In this document: one piece after another, positions 35,508 through 44,516 of the stretch
How the letters are laid out: every line of letters starts with the position of its first letter
Position numbering within the stretch: position 1 is the stretch's first letter
Program-made: the position numbers and the translations under genes
Origin: Piscinibacter defluvii
GTDB taxonomy: Bacteria > Pseudomonadota > Gammaproteobacteria > Burkholderiales > Burkholderiaceae_C
Direction: 5' to 3'
Assembly: GCF_004011805.1 (NCBI RefSeq)
Contig: NZ_RCHJ01000027.1
Location: 1-64,000, forward strand
DNA: 64,000 bases
Notes under the pieces: model-generated
What the model was told of the DNA's origin: nothing
The model's database searches: none
Seen by the model: only the letters and a program-made list of their open reading frames with translations

Positions 35508-37243
35508 GCCGAGCGCTCCAGCGCCAGGACGCGGTGCACGAACACGTCCTCCATCGTCAGCGCGCGCGGCGCGACGTCGTGCAGGCGCAGGCCGGCGTCG
35601 GCGCAGGCGGCCTCGATGCGTGCGCGCGCCGCGTCGGCGTCGTGCGCCAGCACGTGGATGCGCCGGCCGTGCAGCACCGCCCCGGGGAAGCCGGCCTCGC
35701 GCAGCGCCTGCAGCGCCGGCAGCAGCGGCTCGGCGGCCACCTCGAGCAGAGCGCCGGCGTCGCGCACCAGCGCCTGCTTCATGGCCGCAGGGCTGGCATC
35801 GGCGACGATGCGGCCGGCATGCATCAGCGCCAGCCGGTCGCAGTACTCTGCCTCGAGCATGTAATGCGTGGTCAGCAGGATCGCCGTGCCCTTCTCGCGC
35901 GCGAGACGGCGCAGCAGCGCCCAGAACTGGCGCCGGCCGAGCGGATCGACCCCCGAGGTCGGCTCGTCGAGGAACAACACCTGCGGCTCGTGCACGGTGG
36001 CGCAGGCGAGCGCGAGGCGCTGGCGCAGGCCCATCGGCAGCTCGCCGGCGCGGTCGTGCTGCCGGGCCGCGAGGCCGCCGGCGTCGAGAAGCGCGGCGAC
36101 GCGGCGCGTGGCCTCGCGCCGGCCGAGGCCGTAGATGCCGGCGTAGAGCTGCAGGTTCTCGTCCACGCTCAGGTCGCCGTAGAGCGAGAACACCTGCGAC
36201 ACGTAGCCGATGCGGGCCTTCACGAGCCGGCCGGCGCGGCGCATGTCGACGCCGGCGACGACCCCCGCACCGCCGCTGGGCGGCAGGATGCCCGTGAGCA
36301 TCTTGATCACGGTGGTCTTGCCCGCCCCGTTGGCGCCGAGCAGGCCGAAGATCTCGCCGTGCCGGACCGAGAACGACACCCGGTCGGCGGCGCGAAAGCG
36401 GCCGAAGTCGCGTGTGAGCTCGCGCGCGTCGATCGCGTCGCCCGGCGGCCCGGCCGGGCCGGGCGCCGCGACGGCGTCGGGCGCGGCAGGCTCCGGCGTT
36501 GCGCCGGCACCGGCCAGCAGCGCCACGAACGCCGCCTCGAGGTCGCCCGCGCCGCCGCGCAGCGACTCCGGCGGCCCTTCGGCGAGCACGCGCCCGGCGT
36601 GCATCAGCACCAGGCGATCGAAGCGGCTCGCCTCGTCGAGGTAGGCGGTCGAGACCAGCGCGGTGAGCCGCCCTTCCTCGATGAGCTGCGCGAGGATCAT
36701 CCAGAAGTCGCGCCGCGACACCGGGTCGACGCCGGTGGTGGGCTCGTCGAGCACGATCAGCGCCGGGGCGTGGATCAGCGTGCAGACCAGCCCGAGCTTC
36801 TGCTTCATGCCGCCGGAAAGCTGCTTCATCGGCCGCTCGCGGAAGCCGGCCAGGCGGGTGATCGCCAGCAGCCGGGCCTTGCGCGGCGCCAGCTCGGCCT
36901 CGGGCACCAGGCGCATGCGCGCGAAGAAGTCGACGTTCTCCTCGACCGAGAGCTCGGGGTAGAGGTTCAACCCCAGGCCCTGCGGCATGAAGCCCAGGCG
37001 CGCCTTGACCGCCTCCGCGGCGGCCTCGCTGTCGATGCGGTGGCCGAACACCGCCACCTCGCCGGCATCGTGGGCCAGCACACCGGCCACCGCCTTCATC
37101 AGGCTGGACTTGCCGGCGCCGTCGGCGCCGATCAGGCCGAACAGTGCGCCCGCGGGCACGTCGAACGACACGCCGTCCACCGCCACGCGCGGGCCGTGGC
37201 GCTTGACCAGGCCGCGCAGGCGGACCACCGGCGTCGACTCCAT
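35504..37243 (-). CDS. Fused double ABC ATPase of the efflux cassette
   Basis: 579 residues with two complete nucleotide-binding domains. Domain 1: Walker A GADGAGKSS, signature QLSGGMKQKLGL, Walker B IVLDEPTTGVDP, H-loop position occupied by STAYLDEA (Ala-Tyr instead of the usual His). Domain 2: Walker A GANGAGKTT, LPMGLRQRLALA (signature degenerate, MGLRQ), Walker B LFLDEPTSGVDP, His in LLTTHYMLEAE. The split of degenerate sites suggests one consensus and one non-consensus ATP site. Typical for YbhF-type exporters with HlyD and two ABC-2 permeases. ATG overlaps the HlyD-like gene stop. Confidence 0.9.
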   Translation of the reverse strand: MESTPVVRLRGLVKRHGPRVAVDGVSFDVPAGALFGLIGADGAGKSSLMKAVAGVLAHDAGEVAVFGHRIDSEAAAEAVKARLGFMPQGLGLNLYPELSVEENVDFFARMRLVPEAELAPRKARLLAITRLAGFRERPMKQLSGGMKQKLGLVCTLIHAPALIVLDEPTTGVDPVSRRDFWMILAQLIEEGRLTALVSTAYLDEASRFDRLVLMHAGRVLAEGPPESLRGGAGDLEAAFVALLAGAGATPEPAAPDAVAAPGPAGPPGDAIDARELTRDFGRFRAADRVSFSVRHGEIFGLLGANGAGKTTVIKMLTGILPPSGGAGVVAGVDMRRAGRLVKARIGYVSQVFSLYGDLSVDENLQLYAGIYGLGRREATRRVAALLDAGGLAARQHDRAGELPMGLRQRLALACATVHEPQVLFLDEPTSGVDPLGRRQFWALLRRLAREKGTAILLTTHYMLEAEYCDRLALMHAGRIVADASPAAMKQALVRDAGALLEVAAEPLLPALQALREAGFPGAVLHGRRIHVLAHDADAARARIEAACADAGLRLHDVAPRALTMEDVFVHRVLALERSA

Positions 37244-38376
37244 CAGCGCTGCGGGCGGCGCCAGGGCACCTGCTCGTCCCAGCGGATCATCGCGTCGGCG
37301 GGCTGCCCCGGCAGCAGCCGGCCGCGCGGGTCCGCCACGGGATACAGGCGCACCTCGAACACCAGCTTGACCCGCTCGTCGACGGTGCGGATCTCCTTGG
37401 GCGTGAACTCGGCGCGCGACGCGATGTAGCCGACCCGGGCGTCGAAGGGCGCGTCGGGGAAGGCGTCGGACCAGATCTGCGCCGCATGGCCGAGCCGCAG
37501 GCGGCCGATCAGCGGCTCCGGCACGAACACCTTCAGGTAGACACGCGACAGGTCGATCAGCCCGAACAGCGGCGTGCCGGCGGCCACCACCTCGCCGGGG
37601 TTCACGTAGCGGTTGGTCACGACCGCCGCGGCCGGCGCGGCGACGCGCAGTTCGTCGACCTGCACCCGTGCCTCGTCCACGCGCGCCCACGCCGCCTGGG
37701 CCTGCGCCTGCAGCGCCGCGCGCTCCGCCTCGCGCGCGCCGACACGCTGCGGGCCGAGGCGAGCGTCGTTCAGGACTTCCCGGCTGCGCACACGTGCCGC
37801 GGCGGCCGCGGCACGCTGCTCCTGGCCCACCCGCAGCGCCAGCGCCGAGACCTCCAGCGCCTGCGGGCCGACGAAGCCCATCGCCGCCAGTTCGCGGGCG
37901 CGCGCCAGGTTGCGCTCCTCCTGCTCGGCCGCGGCATCGGCGCGGCGCAGGTCCGCCTCGGCCGCCACCACGCCGGCCTGCGCGGCGGCCTGGGCGGCCG
38001 CGCTCTCGGCGCGCAGCAGGGCGATGGCCGCGTCGATCGCCCGCACCTGCTGGTCGAGCGCCTCGGCCGCGGCCCGTGCCTGCGCCAGCCGGGCCGCGGC
38101 GCCGGCATCCTCCAGCCGCGCGACCGGCTGCCCCGCGCCGACCGCGTCGCCCTCGCGCACCGACAGCGCGGCGATCCGGCCGGGCACCTTGGGCGCCAGC
38201 GTGACCAGGTCGCCCTCGACACGACCGTTGACCTGCAGCAGGCCGCTGTCGACCGGCCAGCGGCGCTGCACGGCCACACCCACGGCGACGGCGATGGCGG
38301 CCGCGGCGAGCAGCGCCACGGCCAGCCCCACCCTCCACCGCCTCGGCGGCCGCTGGTCCTCGGTCTCGGCGTTCAT
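37243..38376 (-). CDS. HlyD/YbhG-family membrane fusion protein
   Basis: 377 residues. One N-terminal signal-anchor helix (about 15-37), a lipoyl-like barrel half (VNGRVEGDLVTLAPKVPGRIAALSVREGDAVGAGQPVARL), a long Ala/Glu/Arg-rich coiled coil (about 95-245), the second barrel half (VAAPAAAVVTNRYVNPGEVVAAGTPLFGLID) and a beta-barrel C-terminus. It would connect the ABC exporter to an outer-membrane channel; no TolC gene is in this cassette. First gene of the four-gene unit and only 190 bases from the AraC-type regulator upstream. Confidence 0.9.
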   Translation of the reverse strand: MNAETEDQRPPRRWRVGLAVALLAAAAIAVAVGVAVQRRWPVDSGLLQVNGRVEGDLVTLAPKVPGRIAALSVREGDAVGAGQPVARLEDAGAAARLAQARAAAEALDQQVRAIDAAIALLRAESAAAQAAAQAGVVAAEADLRRADAAAEQEERNLARARELAAMGFVGPQALEVSALALRVGQEQRAAAAAARVRSREVLNDARLGPQRVGAREAERAALQAQAQAAWARVDEARVQVDELRVAAPAAAVVTNRYVNPGEVVAAGTPLFGLIDLSRVYLKVFVPEPLIGRLRLGHAAQIWSDAFPDAPFDARVGYIASRAEFTPKEIRTVDERVKLVFEVRLYPVADPRGRLLPGQPADAMIRWDEQVPWRRPQR

Positions 38377-38565
38377 CGTCCCCCAGCCTTGCGTGCGGCA
38401 GGCGCACCGGCGGCCAGCATGTCCGCTGGCGCGCCGGCGAGGTTGATCGCACTCAAGCTCCGGGCGCATCGCCCGGGGGTGCCGCCATTCGAACGCCCTG
38501 GCGCGCGGCGAGGGACCGCCCGGCAACGCCCGCCGAGCAGCCGCGCCGCGACGGCGCGGGCGCCC

Positions 38566-39528
38566 TTACGGCGCCGCCACCGCGCCCTCCCCGCGCAGCC
38601 TCAGGGCCGCGATGTCGCGCATCGGCGGCGCGCCGAACTGGCGCGCGTACTCGCGGCTGAACTGCGAGGCGCTTTCGTAGCCGACGCGGTAGGCCGCGGT
38701 CGAGGCGTCGAGGTCCTCGACCAGCATCAGCCGGCGCGCCTCGCCCAGGCGCAGCTGCTTCTGGAACTGCAGCGGGCTCATGCCCGTCAGCGCCTTGAAG
38801 TGGTGGTGGAAGCTCGAGGCGCTCATCAGCGCCTCGCGCGCCAGGTCTTCCACACGCAAGGGCTCGGCGAAGCGCGCGCGCAGCAGGCTGATCGCACGCG
38901 AGACCTGGTGGCCCTGGCTGTCCACCGCGGCGATCTGGCGCAGCCGCCAGCCGGCCTCGCCGGTGAGCAGCCGGTAGGTGATCTCGCGGCGGATCAGCGG
39001 CGCCAGCACCGGCGCGTGCTGCGGCTGGTCGAGCAGCGCGAGCAGGCGGTCGAAGGCGTCGAGCAGCGGGGCATCCACCGCGCCGGTGGCCATCGCGCGG
39101 CGGCCCGCGCCCGGCGCGGGCGGCGGCGGCGCCACACCCTCGAGCACCAGGGTCGCGATCTCGCGCAGGTCCAGCCGCAGCGCGAGAGAGAGGAAGGGGC
39201 GCTCCGGCGTCGCTTCCAGCACCACCGAGCGCCCGGGCAGCTCGAGCGGGGTCACGAAGTAGCGCTGCGGGTCGTAGCGGTAGGTCTCGTCGCCGAAGCT
39301 CACCCGCTTGCTGCCCTGCACCACCAGCGCCACCAGCGGCTCGTAGATGGCGCACACCATGCCCTCGCAGCCATGCAGCCGCATCATCATCAGGCCGGGG
39401 ATGGCGGCGGACTCGGCCAGCGCCTGCAGGCCGGTGCCGTGGCGCATCAGCCGCGCCGCCAGGCGCTGGCGCACCGGTTCGGCGGAGAAATCCTCGCGGG
39501 CCTCGGGGGATTGGGCAGTCGACGACAT
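38566..39528 (-). CDS. AraC-family transcription regulator
   Basis: 320 residues. An N-terminal cupin-like sensing domain (AraC_N type, about 45-200, LVVQGSKRVSFGDETYRYDP) and a C-terminal double helix-turn-helix (LRVEDLAREALMSASSFHHHFKALTGMSPLQFQKQLRLGEARR spread over 235-280, then AYRVGYESASQFSREYARQFG). The ATG at 39528 is chosen for an AGGA eight bases upstream; 39537 and a TTG at 39585 are alternatives. It is divergent from the molybdenum hydroxylase genes, its likely targets, and upstream of the efflux cassette, which it could also control. Confidence 0.88.
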   Translation of the reverse strand: MSSTAQSPEAREDFSAEPVRQRLAARLMRHGTGLQALAESAAIPGLMMMRLHGCEGMVCAIYEPLVALVVQGSKRVSFGDETYRYDPQRYFVTPLELPGRSVVLEATPERPFLSLALRLDLREIATLVLEGVAPPPPAPGAGRRAMATGAVDAPLLDAFDRLLALLDQPQHAPVLAPLIRREITYRLLTGEAGWRLRQIAAVDSQGHQVSRAISLLRARFAEPLRVEDLAREALMSASSFHHHFKALTGMSPLQFQKQLRLGEARRLMLVEDLDASTAAYRVGYESASQFSREYARQFGAPPMRDIAALRLRGEGAVAAP

Positions 39529-39667
39529 GGCCGGCATCCTAGGCGACAGCGCTCGTGCGTGCAGGGGCGCCGCAGGATCAGGCAATCTTTTCGGAGCTTC
39601 GTGCTAACGCGCGGACGGCGCGGCACCCGACACTCGCGCCCATCCCTCCACCACCCCACCCTGCCCG

Positions 39668-40141
39668 ATGACCACGTTGAACATCAACGGCCGGCCCCAG
39701 TCGGTCGATGCCGATCCGTCCACGCCCGTGCTCTGGGCGCTGCGCGACAACCTGGGCCTCACCGGCACCAAGTTCGGCTGCGGCGCGGCGCAGTGCGGCG
39801 CCTGCACGGTGCACCTCGATGGCCAGGCCATCCGCTCCTGCGTGACGCCGATCTCCGCCGTCGAAGGCCGGCGCATCACCACCATCGAGGCCGTCACCGC
39901 GGGGCAGGACAGGGTCGGCGCCGCGGTGCACGCGGCCTGGGTCAAGCACGACGTCGCGCAGTGCGGCTACTGCCAGAGCGGCCAGATCATGAGCGCCACC
40001 GCCTTCCTGAAGTCGCTGCCCAGGGGCAAGCAACCCAGCGCCGCCGAGATCGACGCCGCGATGGCCGGCAACATCTGCCGCTGCGGCACCTATGCCCGCA
40101 TCCGCGCCGCGGTGGCCGAAGCCGCCCGCACGCTGGCCTGA
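39668..40141 (+). CDS. Molybdenum hydroxylase small subunit, 2Fe-2S (IorA-like)
   Basis: 157 residues with two 2Fe-2S clusters: plant-type site in KFGCGAAQCGACTVHLDG with a later Cys in IRSCVTP, and the all-helical C-terminal site in QCGYCQSGQIM and NICRCGTYARI. This is the small subunit of xanthine-oxidase-family enzymes such as isoquinoline 1-oxidoreductase and aldehyde dehydrogenases. It passes electrons from the molybdenum cofactor on the partner subunit to an acceptor, probably a membrane cytochrome or quinone, as no FAD subunit gene is nearby. Thirteen bases separate it from the large subunit gene. Confidence 0.93.
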   Translation: MTTLNINGRPQSVDADPSTPVLWALRDNLGLTGTKFGCGAAQCGACTVHLDGQAIRSCVTPISAVEGRRITTIEAVTAGQDRVGAAVHAAWVKHDVAQCGYCQSGQIMSATAFLKSLPRGKQPSAAEIDAAMAGNICRCGTYARIRAAVAEAARTLA

Positions 40142-40154
40142 GGAGGAGCCGGAC

Positions 40155-42407
40155 ATGATCACCTCCGCGATGAACGATTCGCTGGCCCGCGGCGAGCTGC
40201 CGCGCGCACTGCAGCACCTGCTCGACCGTGGCCAGGAGGCGCTGGCCGACGCCGCGCTGCCGCGCCGGCGCTTCCTCAAGCTCGCCGGTGCCGGCGGCCT
40301 GGCGCTCGGCGCCTGGCCCGCGCTGGCGGCCGATGCCCCCGCGAACGCGCCGGCCGGCCTCAAGCCGACCGAGCAGCCCGAGGCCTTCGTCCGCATTGCG
40401 GCCGACGGCAGCGTGACCGTCACCGTCAACCGCCTCGAGTTCGGCCAGGGCGTGCACACCGCGCTGCCGCTGGTGCTGGCGGAGGAGCTCGATGCCGACT
40501 GGTCCAAGGTGCAGGCGCGCCTGGGCACCAACGACCCGGCCTACGCCGATCCGCTCTGGGGCATGCACCTGACCGGCGGCTCCACCGCGCTGAAGCACAG
40601 CTTCAAGCAGTATCGCGAGCTCGGCGCGCGGGCCCGCGCGATGCTGGTCGCGGCGGCGGCCGAGCGCTGGAAGGTGGATGCCGCAACGCTCAAGACCGGC
40701 CGCGGCGTGGTCACCGGCCCCGGCGGCAAGCGGGCCCGCTACGGCGAGCTGGCCGAGGCGGCGATGAAGCAGCCGGTGCCGACCGCCGTCGCGCTGAAGG
40801 ACCCGGCCCAGTTCCGCCTGATCGGCCGGCCCACGCGCCGGCTCGATGCCAAGGCCAAGAGCAGCGGCCGGCAGGACTTCGGCATCGACGTGAAGCTGCC
40901 CGGCCAGCTCACGGCGGTGGTCGCGCGGCCGCCGGTGTTCGGCGCGAAGCTGAAGTCGGTGGACGATGCGGCCGCGCGGGCGCTGCCCGGCGTGAAGGCC
41001 GTGCTGCGCGTGCCGCTGGACCGCGGCGCCGAAGGCGTGGCCGTGATCGCCACCGGCTACTGGCCGGCGCGCCAGGCACGCGAGGCGCTCACGCTGCAGT
41101 GGGACACCGACGCCGTCGAGAAGGTCGACAGTGCCCGCCAGCTGGCGCAGTACCGCACGCTCGCCGCCCAGCCCGGCGCGCGCCAGTTCGAGGCCGACAT
41201 GGCGCCGCTCGCCGGCGCGGCGAAGAAGATCGAGGCCGAGTTCGCGTTCCCCTACCTGGCGCATGCGCCGATGGAGCCGCTCAACTGCACGGTGCAGCTG
41301 GGCGATGCCGGCGCCGAGCTGTGGGTGGGCTCGCAGATGCCGGGCCTGGACGGCGCGGCCGCCGCCCGCGTGTTCGGCCTCAAGCCCGAGCAGGTGAAGG
41401 TGAACGTGCAGATGGCCGGCGGCGGCTTCGGCCGCCGAGCCATCCCGAGCAGCGACTACGTGGTCGAGGCCTGCCAGGTGGCCAAGGCCGCACGTGCCGC
41501 GGGCATCGCAGCGCCGGTGCGCACGCTGTGGAGCCGCGAGGACGACATCCACGGCGGCTACTACCGCCCGATGCACCTGCACACCGCGCGCATCGGCTTC
41601 GACGACAAGGGCCAGGTGCTGGCCTGGGACCATGTGATCGTCGGCCAGTCCATCCTCGCCGGCTCGCCCTTCGAGCAGATGATGGTGAAGAACGGCATCG
41701 ACGCGACGGCCGTCGAGGGCATGCGCGCGCCCTACCCGCTGCCGATGCGCCTGACGGTGCACCACCCCAAGGTGAACGTGCCGGTGCTGTGGTGGCGCAG
41801 CGTGGGCTCCACGCACACCGCCTTCGTGATGGAGACCCTGATCGACGAGATCGCCCGCAGCACCGGGCAGGACCCGGTGGCCTACCGCCTCGCGCTGATC
41901 GGCACGCAGCATCCGCGGCATCGCGCGGCACTGCAGCTGGCGGTGGACAAGAGCGGCTACGGCAAGAAGACCCTGCCCGCCGGCCGCGCCTTCGGCGTGG
42001 CGATGCACGAGTCCTTCGACTCGGTGGTGGCCTATGTCGTCGAGGCCTCGGTGCAGGACGGCCGGCCCGTGCTGCACGAGGTGACGGCAGGGGTGCACTG
42101 CAACCTCGCGGTGAATCCGCTGACGGTGGAGGCGCAGGTGCAGGGCGCGGCGCTGATGGGCCTGGCGATGTGCCTGCCGGGCGCGCAGATCACGCTGAAG
42201 GACGGGGTGGTCGAGCAGAACAACTTCGGCGAATACCAGGTGCCGCGCATCACCGACATGCCGAAGATCGCCGTGCACATCGTGCCCAGCGCCGAGCCGC
42301 CCACCGGCATGGGCGAACCCGGCCTGCCGCCGCTGGCCCCGGCGTTCGCGAACGCACTCGCGCGGCTGACGGGCAAGCCGCAACGCGCGCTGCCGTTCAG
42401 CGTGTAG
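40155..42407 (+). CDS. Molybdopterin-binding large subunit, Tat-exported (IorB-like aldehyde/N-heterocycle hydroxylase)
   Basis: 750 residues. A twin-arginine signal (PRRRFLKLAGAGGLALGA, about 36-53) predicts periplasmic export of the folded enzyme. The xanthine-oxidase-type molybdenum domain follows: EFGQGVHTALPLVLAEEL, GGFGRRAIPSSDYV, WWRSVGSTHTAFVMETLIDE and the catalytic Glu in GMGEPGLPPLAPAFANA. Isoquinoline oxidoreductase-type large subunits are this size and split the molybdenum region in the same way. Substrate is probably an aldehyde or N-heteroaromatic; none is identifiable. Controlled, most likely, by the divergent AraC-type gene. No maturation (XdhC) gene is seen here. Confidence 0.9.
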   Translation: MITSAMNDSLARGELPRALQHLLDRGQEALADAALPRRRFLKLAGAGGLALGAWPALAADAPANAPAGLKPTEQPEAFVRIAADGSVTVTVNRLEFGQGVHTALPLVLAEELDADWSKVQARLGTNDPAYADPLWGMHLTGGSTALKHSFKQYRELGARARAMLVAAAAERWKVDAATLKTGRGVVTGPGGKRARYGELAEAAMKQPVPTAVALKDPAQFRLIGRPTRRLDAKAKSSGRQDFGIDVKLPGQLTAVVARPPVFGAKLKSVDDAAARALPGVKAVLRVPLDRGAEGVAVIATGYWPARQAREALTLQWDTDAVEKVDSARQLAQYRTLAAQPGARQFEADMAPLAGAAKKIEAEFAFPYLAHAPMEPLNCTVQLGDAGAELWVGSQMPGLDGAAAARVFGLKPEQVKVNVQMAGGGFGRRAIPSSDYVVEACQVAKAARAAGIAAPVRTLWSREDDIHGGYYRPMHLHTARIGFDDKGQVLAWDHVIVGQSILAGSPFEQMMVKNGIDATAVEGMRAPYPLPMRLTVHHPKVNVPVLWWRSVGSTHTAFVMETLIDEIARSTGQDPVAYRLALIGTQHPRHRAALQLAVDKSGYGKKTLPAGRAFGVAMHESFDSVVAYVVEASVQDGRPVLHEVTAGVHCNLAVNPLTVEAQVQGAALMGLAMCLPGAQITLKDGVVEQNNFGEYQVPRITDMPKIAVHIVPSAEPPTGMGEPGLPPLAPAFANALARLTGKPQRALPFSV

Positions 42408-42483
42408 GACCGGGGCGGCCGGGGATCAGCCCCTGGCCGCCTCGCCGTGCGGCCAGGCGAACCACGCTGACCTTGCTCTGGAT

Positions 42484-42582
42484 CGGCGGCAGGAAGCGTT
42501 CCTCGAACAGCTGCTCGACCACCAGGTCGGGCCAGTTCGGCACGCCGTGGCAGATGTCGATGTCGGCCCGGCCGAGCGCGAA
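42484..42582 (-). pseudogene. Remnant of a LysR-type regulator (effector-binding domain fragment)
   Basis: Within an intergenic stretch of 332 bases, the leftward frame reads FALGRADIDICHGVPNWPDL followed by VVEQLFEERFLPP. This matches the GcvA-like LysR phrase where relatives have D-L-A-I-R-Y-G-x-G-x-W-P-G-L and L-L-D-E-x-L-V-P. No start, no HTH and no downstream part remain. The pseudogene call rests on this pattern alone. Confidence 0.45.
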
Positions 42583-42712
42583 GCCACGCCGCCGCGCCGC
42601 GCTGGGCACGCGCATCCGCGGCTGGCTGGGCTGAACGCACTGCGCACCGTACCGATGCGGTGCGCCCCTCATTCCCAAGAGGGGGTTGATCTGCTTATCA
42701 TGCGCTGATCGA

Positions 42713-42728
42713 TGAGGTGCGCACCTCA
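42713..42728. promoter_or_regulatory. 16-bp perfect palindrome before the oxidoreductase gene
   Basis: TGAGGTGCGCACCTCA is a perfect dyad ending twelve bases before the ATG at 42740 and touching its ribosome binding site (AAGGAG). Operator for an unidentified repressor or a translation-affecting hairpin are both possible. Downstream are the oxidoreductase and the OmpR/EnvZ-like pair. Confidence 0.5.
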
Positions 42729-42739
42729 AGGAGACGATC

Positions 42740-43741
42740 ATGCGCAAGGTGGTGTGGGGTGTCCTGAGCACGGCCCGGATCGGGATCGAGAAGGTGCTGC
42801 CGGAGATGCTGGCCAGCCCGCTGATCGAGCTGCGTGCGATCGCGTCGCGCTCGCTGCCGGCGGCCCGGGCGGCAGCGCAGCAGCTCGGCATCCCGCGCGC
42901 CTACGGCTCGTACGAGGAACTGCTCGCCGACCCGGAGATCGAGGCGGTCTACAACCCGCTGCCCAATCACCTGCACGTGCCGCTGACGCTGCAGGCCGCC
43001 GCCGCGGGCAAGCACGTGCTGTGCGAGAAGCCGATCGCGCTGAGCGCCGAGGAGGCCGCCACGCTGCGCGCGGCAGCCGGCCGGGTGCGCATCGAGGAGG
43101 CCTTCATGGTGCGCCACCACCCGCAGTGGCAGCGCGCGCGCGAGCTGGTGCGGGCCGGGCGCATCGGTACGCCGCGCGCGGTGCAGGTGGCCTTCAGCTA
43201 CTTCAACGACGACCCGGCCAACATCCGCAACCAGGCCGCGATCGGCGGCGGCGCGCTGTACGACATCGGCTGCTACGCCATCCTCTCCGGCCGCTGGCTG
43301 TTCGAGGCCGAGCCGCGCCGCGTGGTGGCGCTGGTCGACCGCGACCCGGCGCTCGGCACCGACCGCAGCACGAGCGCGCTGCTGGATTTCGGCGCCGGCC
43401 GCCAGCTCGCCTTCACCGTCTCCACGCAGAGCTGCCCCTACCAGCGCGTGCAGGTGCTGGGCACGCGCGGCCGGCTGGAGATCCGCATCCCGTTCAATGC
43501 CCCGCGCGGCGGCGCGATGCAGATCGCGCTGGACGAGGGCGGCGCGCTGGACGGCAGCGGCGTGCAGGTCGAGACGCTGCCCGCGGCCGAGCAGTACCGG
43601 CTCGAGGCCGAGGCCTTCTCGCGCCTGGTGCGCGGCGAGCCCGGCCCCGGCTACGGCCTGGACGACGCGCTCGCGCAGGCGCGCGTGATCGACGCGCTGT
43701 GGCGCTCCGAGCGCAGCGGGCGCTGGGAGGACATCGCCTAG
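42740..43741 (+). CDS. Gfo/Idh/MocA-family oxidoreductase
   Basis: 333 residues. An N-terminal Rossmann domain starts VVWGVLSTARIGIEKVLP; YNPLPNHLHVPLTLQAAAAGKHVLCEKPIAL holds the E-K-P nucleotide-contact and catalytic Lys region; the C-terminal alpha/beta domain includes NIRNQAAIGGGALYDIGCYAI with the G-G-x-x-x-D-I-G-x-Y motif. Substrate is likely a sugar or inositol derivative. AAGGAG lies seven bases before the ATG. Ten bases separate it from the OmpR-type gene, so they are likely co-transcribed although no functional link is evident. Confidence 0.88.
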   Translation: MRKVVWGVLSTARIGIEKVLPEMLASPLIELRAIASRSLPAARAAAQQLGIPRAYGSYEELLADPEIEAVYNPLPNHLHVPLTLQAAAAGKHVLCEKPIALSAEEAATLRAAAGRVRIEEAFMVRHHPQWQRARELVRAGRIGTPRAVQVAFSYFNDDPANIRNQAAIGGGALYDIGCYAILSGRWLFEAEPRRVVALVDRDPALGTDRSTSALLDFGAGRQLAFTVSTQSCPYQRVQVLGTRGRLEIRIPFNAPRGGAMQIALDEGGALDGSGVQVETLPAAEQYRLEAEAFSRLVRGEPGPGYGLDDALAQARVIDALWRSERSGRWEDIA

Positions 43742-43751
43742 GGTCGCAGCG

Positions 43752-44501
43752 ATGGACCGCACCCCGCGCATCCTGATCGTCGACGACGACGTCGAGATCC
43801 GGCGCATGACCAAGACGCTGCTCCAGGACTACGGCTTCCTCGTCACCGTGGCCGGCAACGGGCGCGAGATGAATGCGGCACTGGCGCAATGGCATGTCGA
43901 CCTGGTGGTGCTCGACGTGCTGCTGCCCGGCCCGGACGGCTTCGCGCTGTGCCGCGAGCTGCGCAGCCGCAGCGAGCTGCCGATCATCCTGATGACCGCG
44001 CTGCGCGAGGAGTCCGACCGCATCGTCGGCCTCGAGCTGGGCGCCGACGACTACCTCGTCAAGCCCTTCAACCCGCGCGAGCTGGTGGCGCGCATCCGCA
44101 CCATCCTGCGCCGCGCGCGGGTGCGCGCCCCCGAGCCGGCGCAGGAGACCCGCTACGTCTACGGCTTCCGAGGCTGGCGGCTCGACGCCGGCGCGCGCGA
44201 ACTGCAGGCGCCCGACGGCATGCTGGTGCCGCTGTCCACGCGCGAGTTCGCGCTGCTGCTGGCCTTCCTCAGCCACCCGCGCTGCCCGCTCAGCCGCGAC
44301 CGGCTGGCCGACACCGTGCGCGGCCAGGACTGCGCACCCTTCGACCGCAGCATCGACATCCTGGTCTCGCGCCTGCGCCGCAAGCTCGAGGACAGCGGCA
44401 AGGAGCCCACGCTGATCAAGACCATCCGCGGCGAGGGCTACCAGTTCTGTGCCGAGGTGTCGCGCCAGCCGGCCGAACTGCTGGTGGCGCCGCCCTCCTG
44501 A
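43752..44501 (+). CDS. OmpR-family response regulator
   Basis: 249 residues. Receiver domain with Asp11-13 acidic pocket (ILIVDDDVEIRRM), phosphoacceptor Asp55 (LVVLDVLLPGPDGFAL), and Lys in DDYLVKPFNPREL. The winged helix (about 140-235) includes STREFALLLAFLSHPRCPLSRDRL, SIDILVSRLRRKLED and IKTIRGEGYQF. Sequence tone is that of the OmpR/RstA/TctD type. It lies 15 bases before the kinase gene and is its obvious partner. Confidence 0.92.
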   Translation: MDRTPRILIVDDDVEIRRMTKTLLQDYGFLVTVAGNGREMNAALAQWHVDLVVLDVLLPGPDGFALCRELRSRSELPIILMTALREESDRIVGLELGADDYLVKPFNPRELVARIRTILRRARVRAPEPAQETRYVYGFRGWRLDAGARELQAPDGMLVPLSTREFALLLAFLSHPRCPLSRDRLADTVRGQDCAPFDRSIDILVSRLRRKLEDSGKEPTLIKTIRGEGYQFCAEVSRQPAELLVAPPS

Positions 44502-44516
44502 CCGCACGAGCGCGTG

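Noticed and set aside
38377-38565. A small gene or regulatory element between the HlyD-like and AraC-type genes
   Set aside because: No frame with a start, ribosome binding site and plausible protein, and no clear hairpin or repeat; nothing could be supported.
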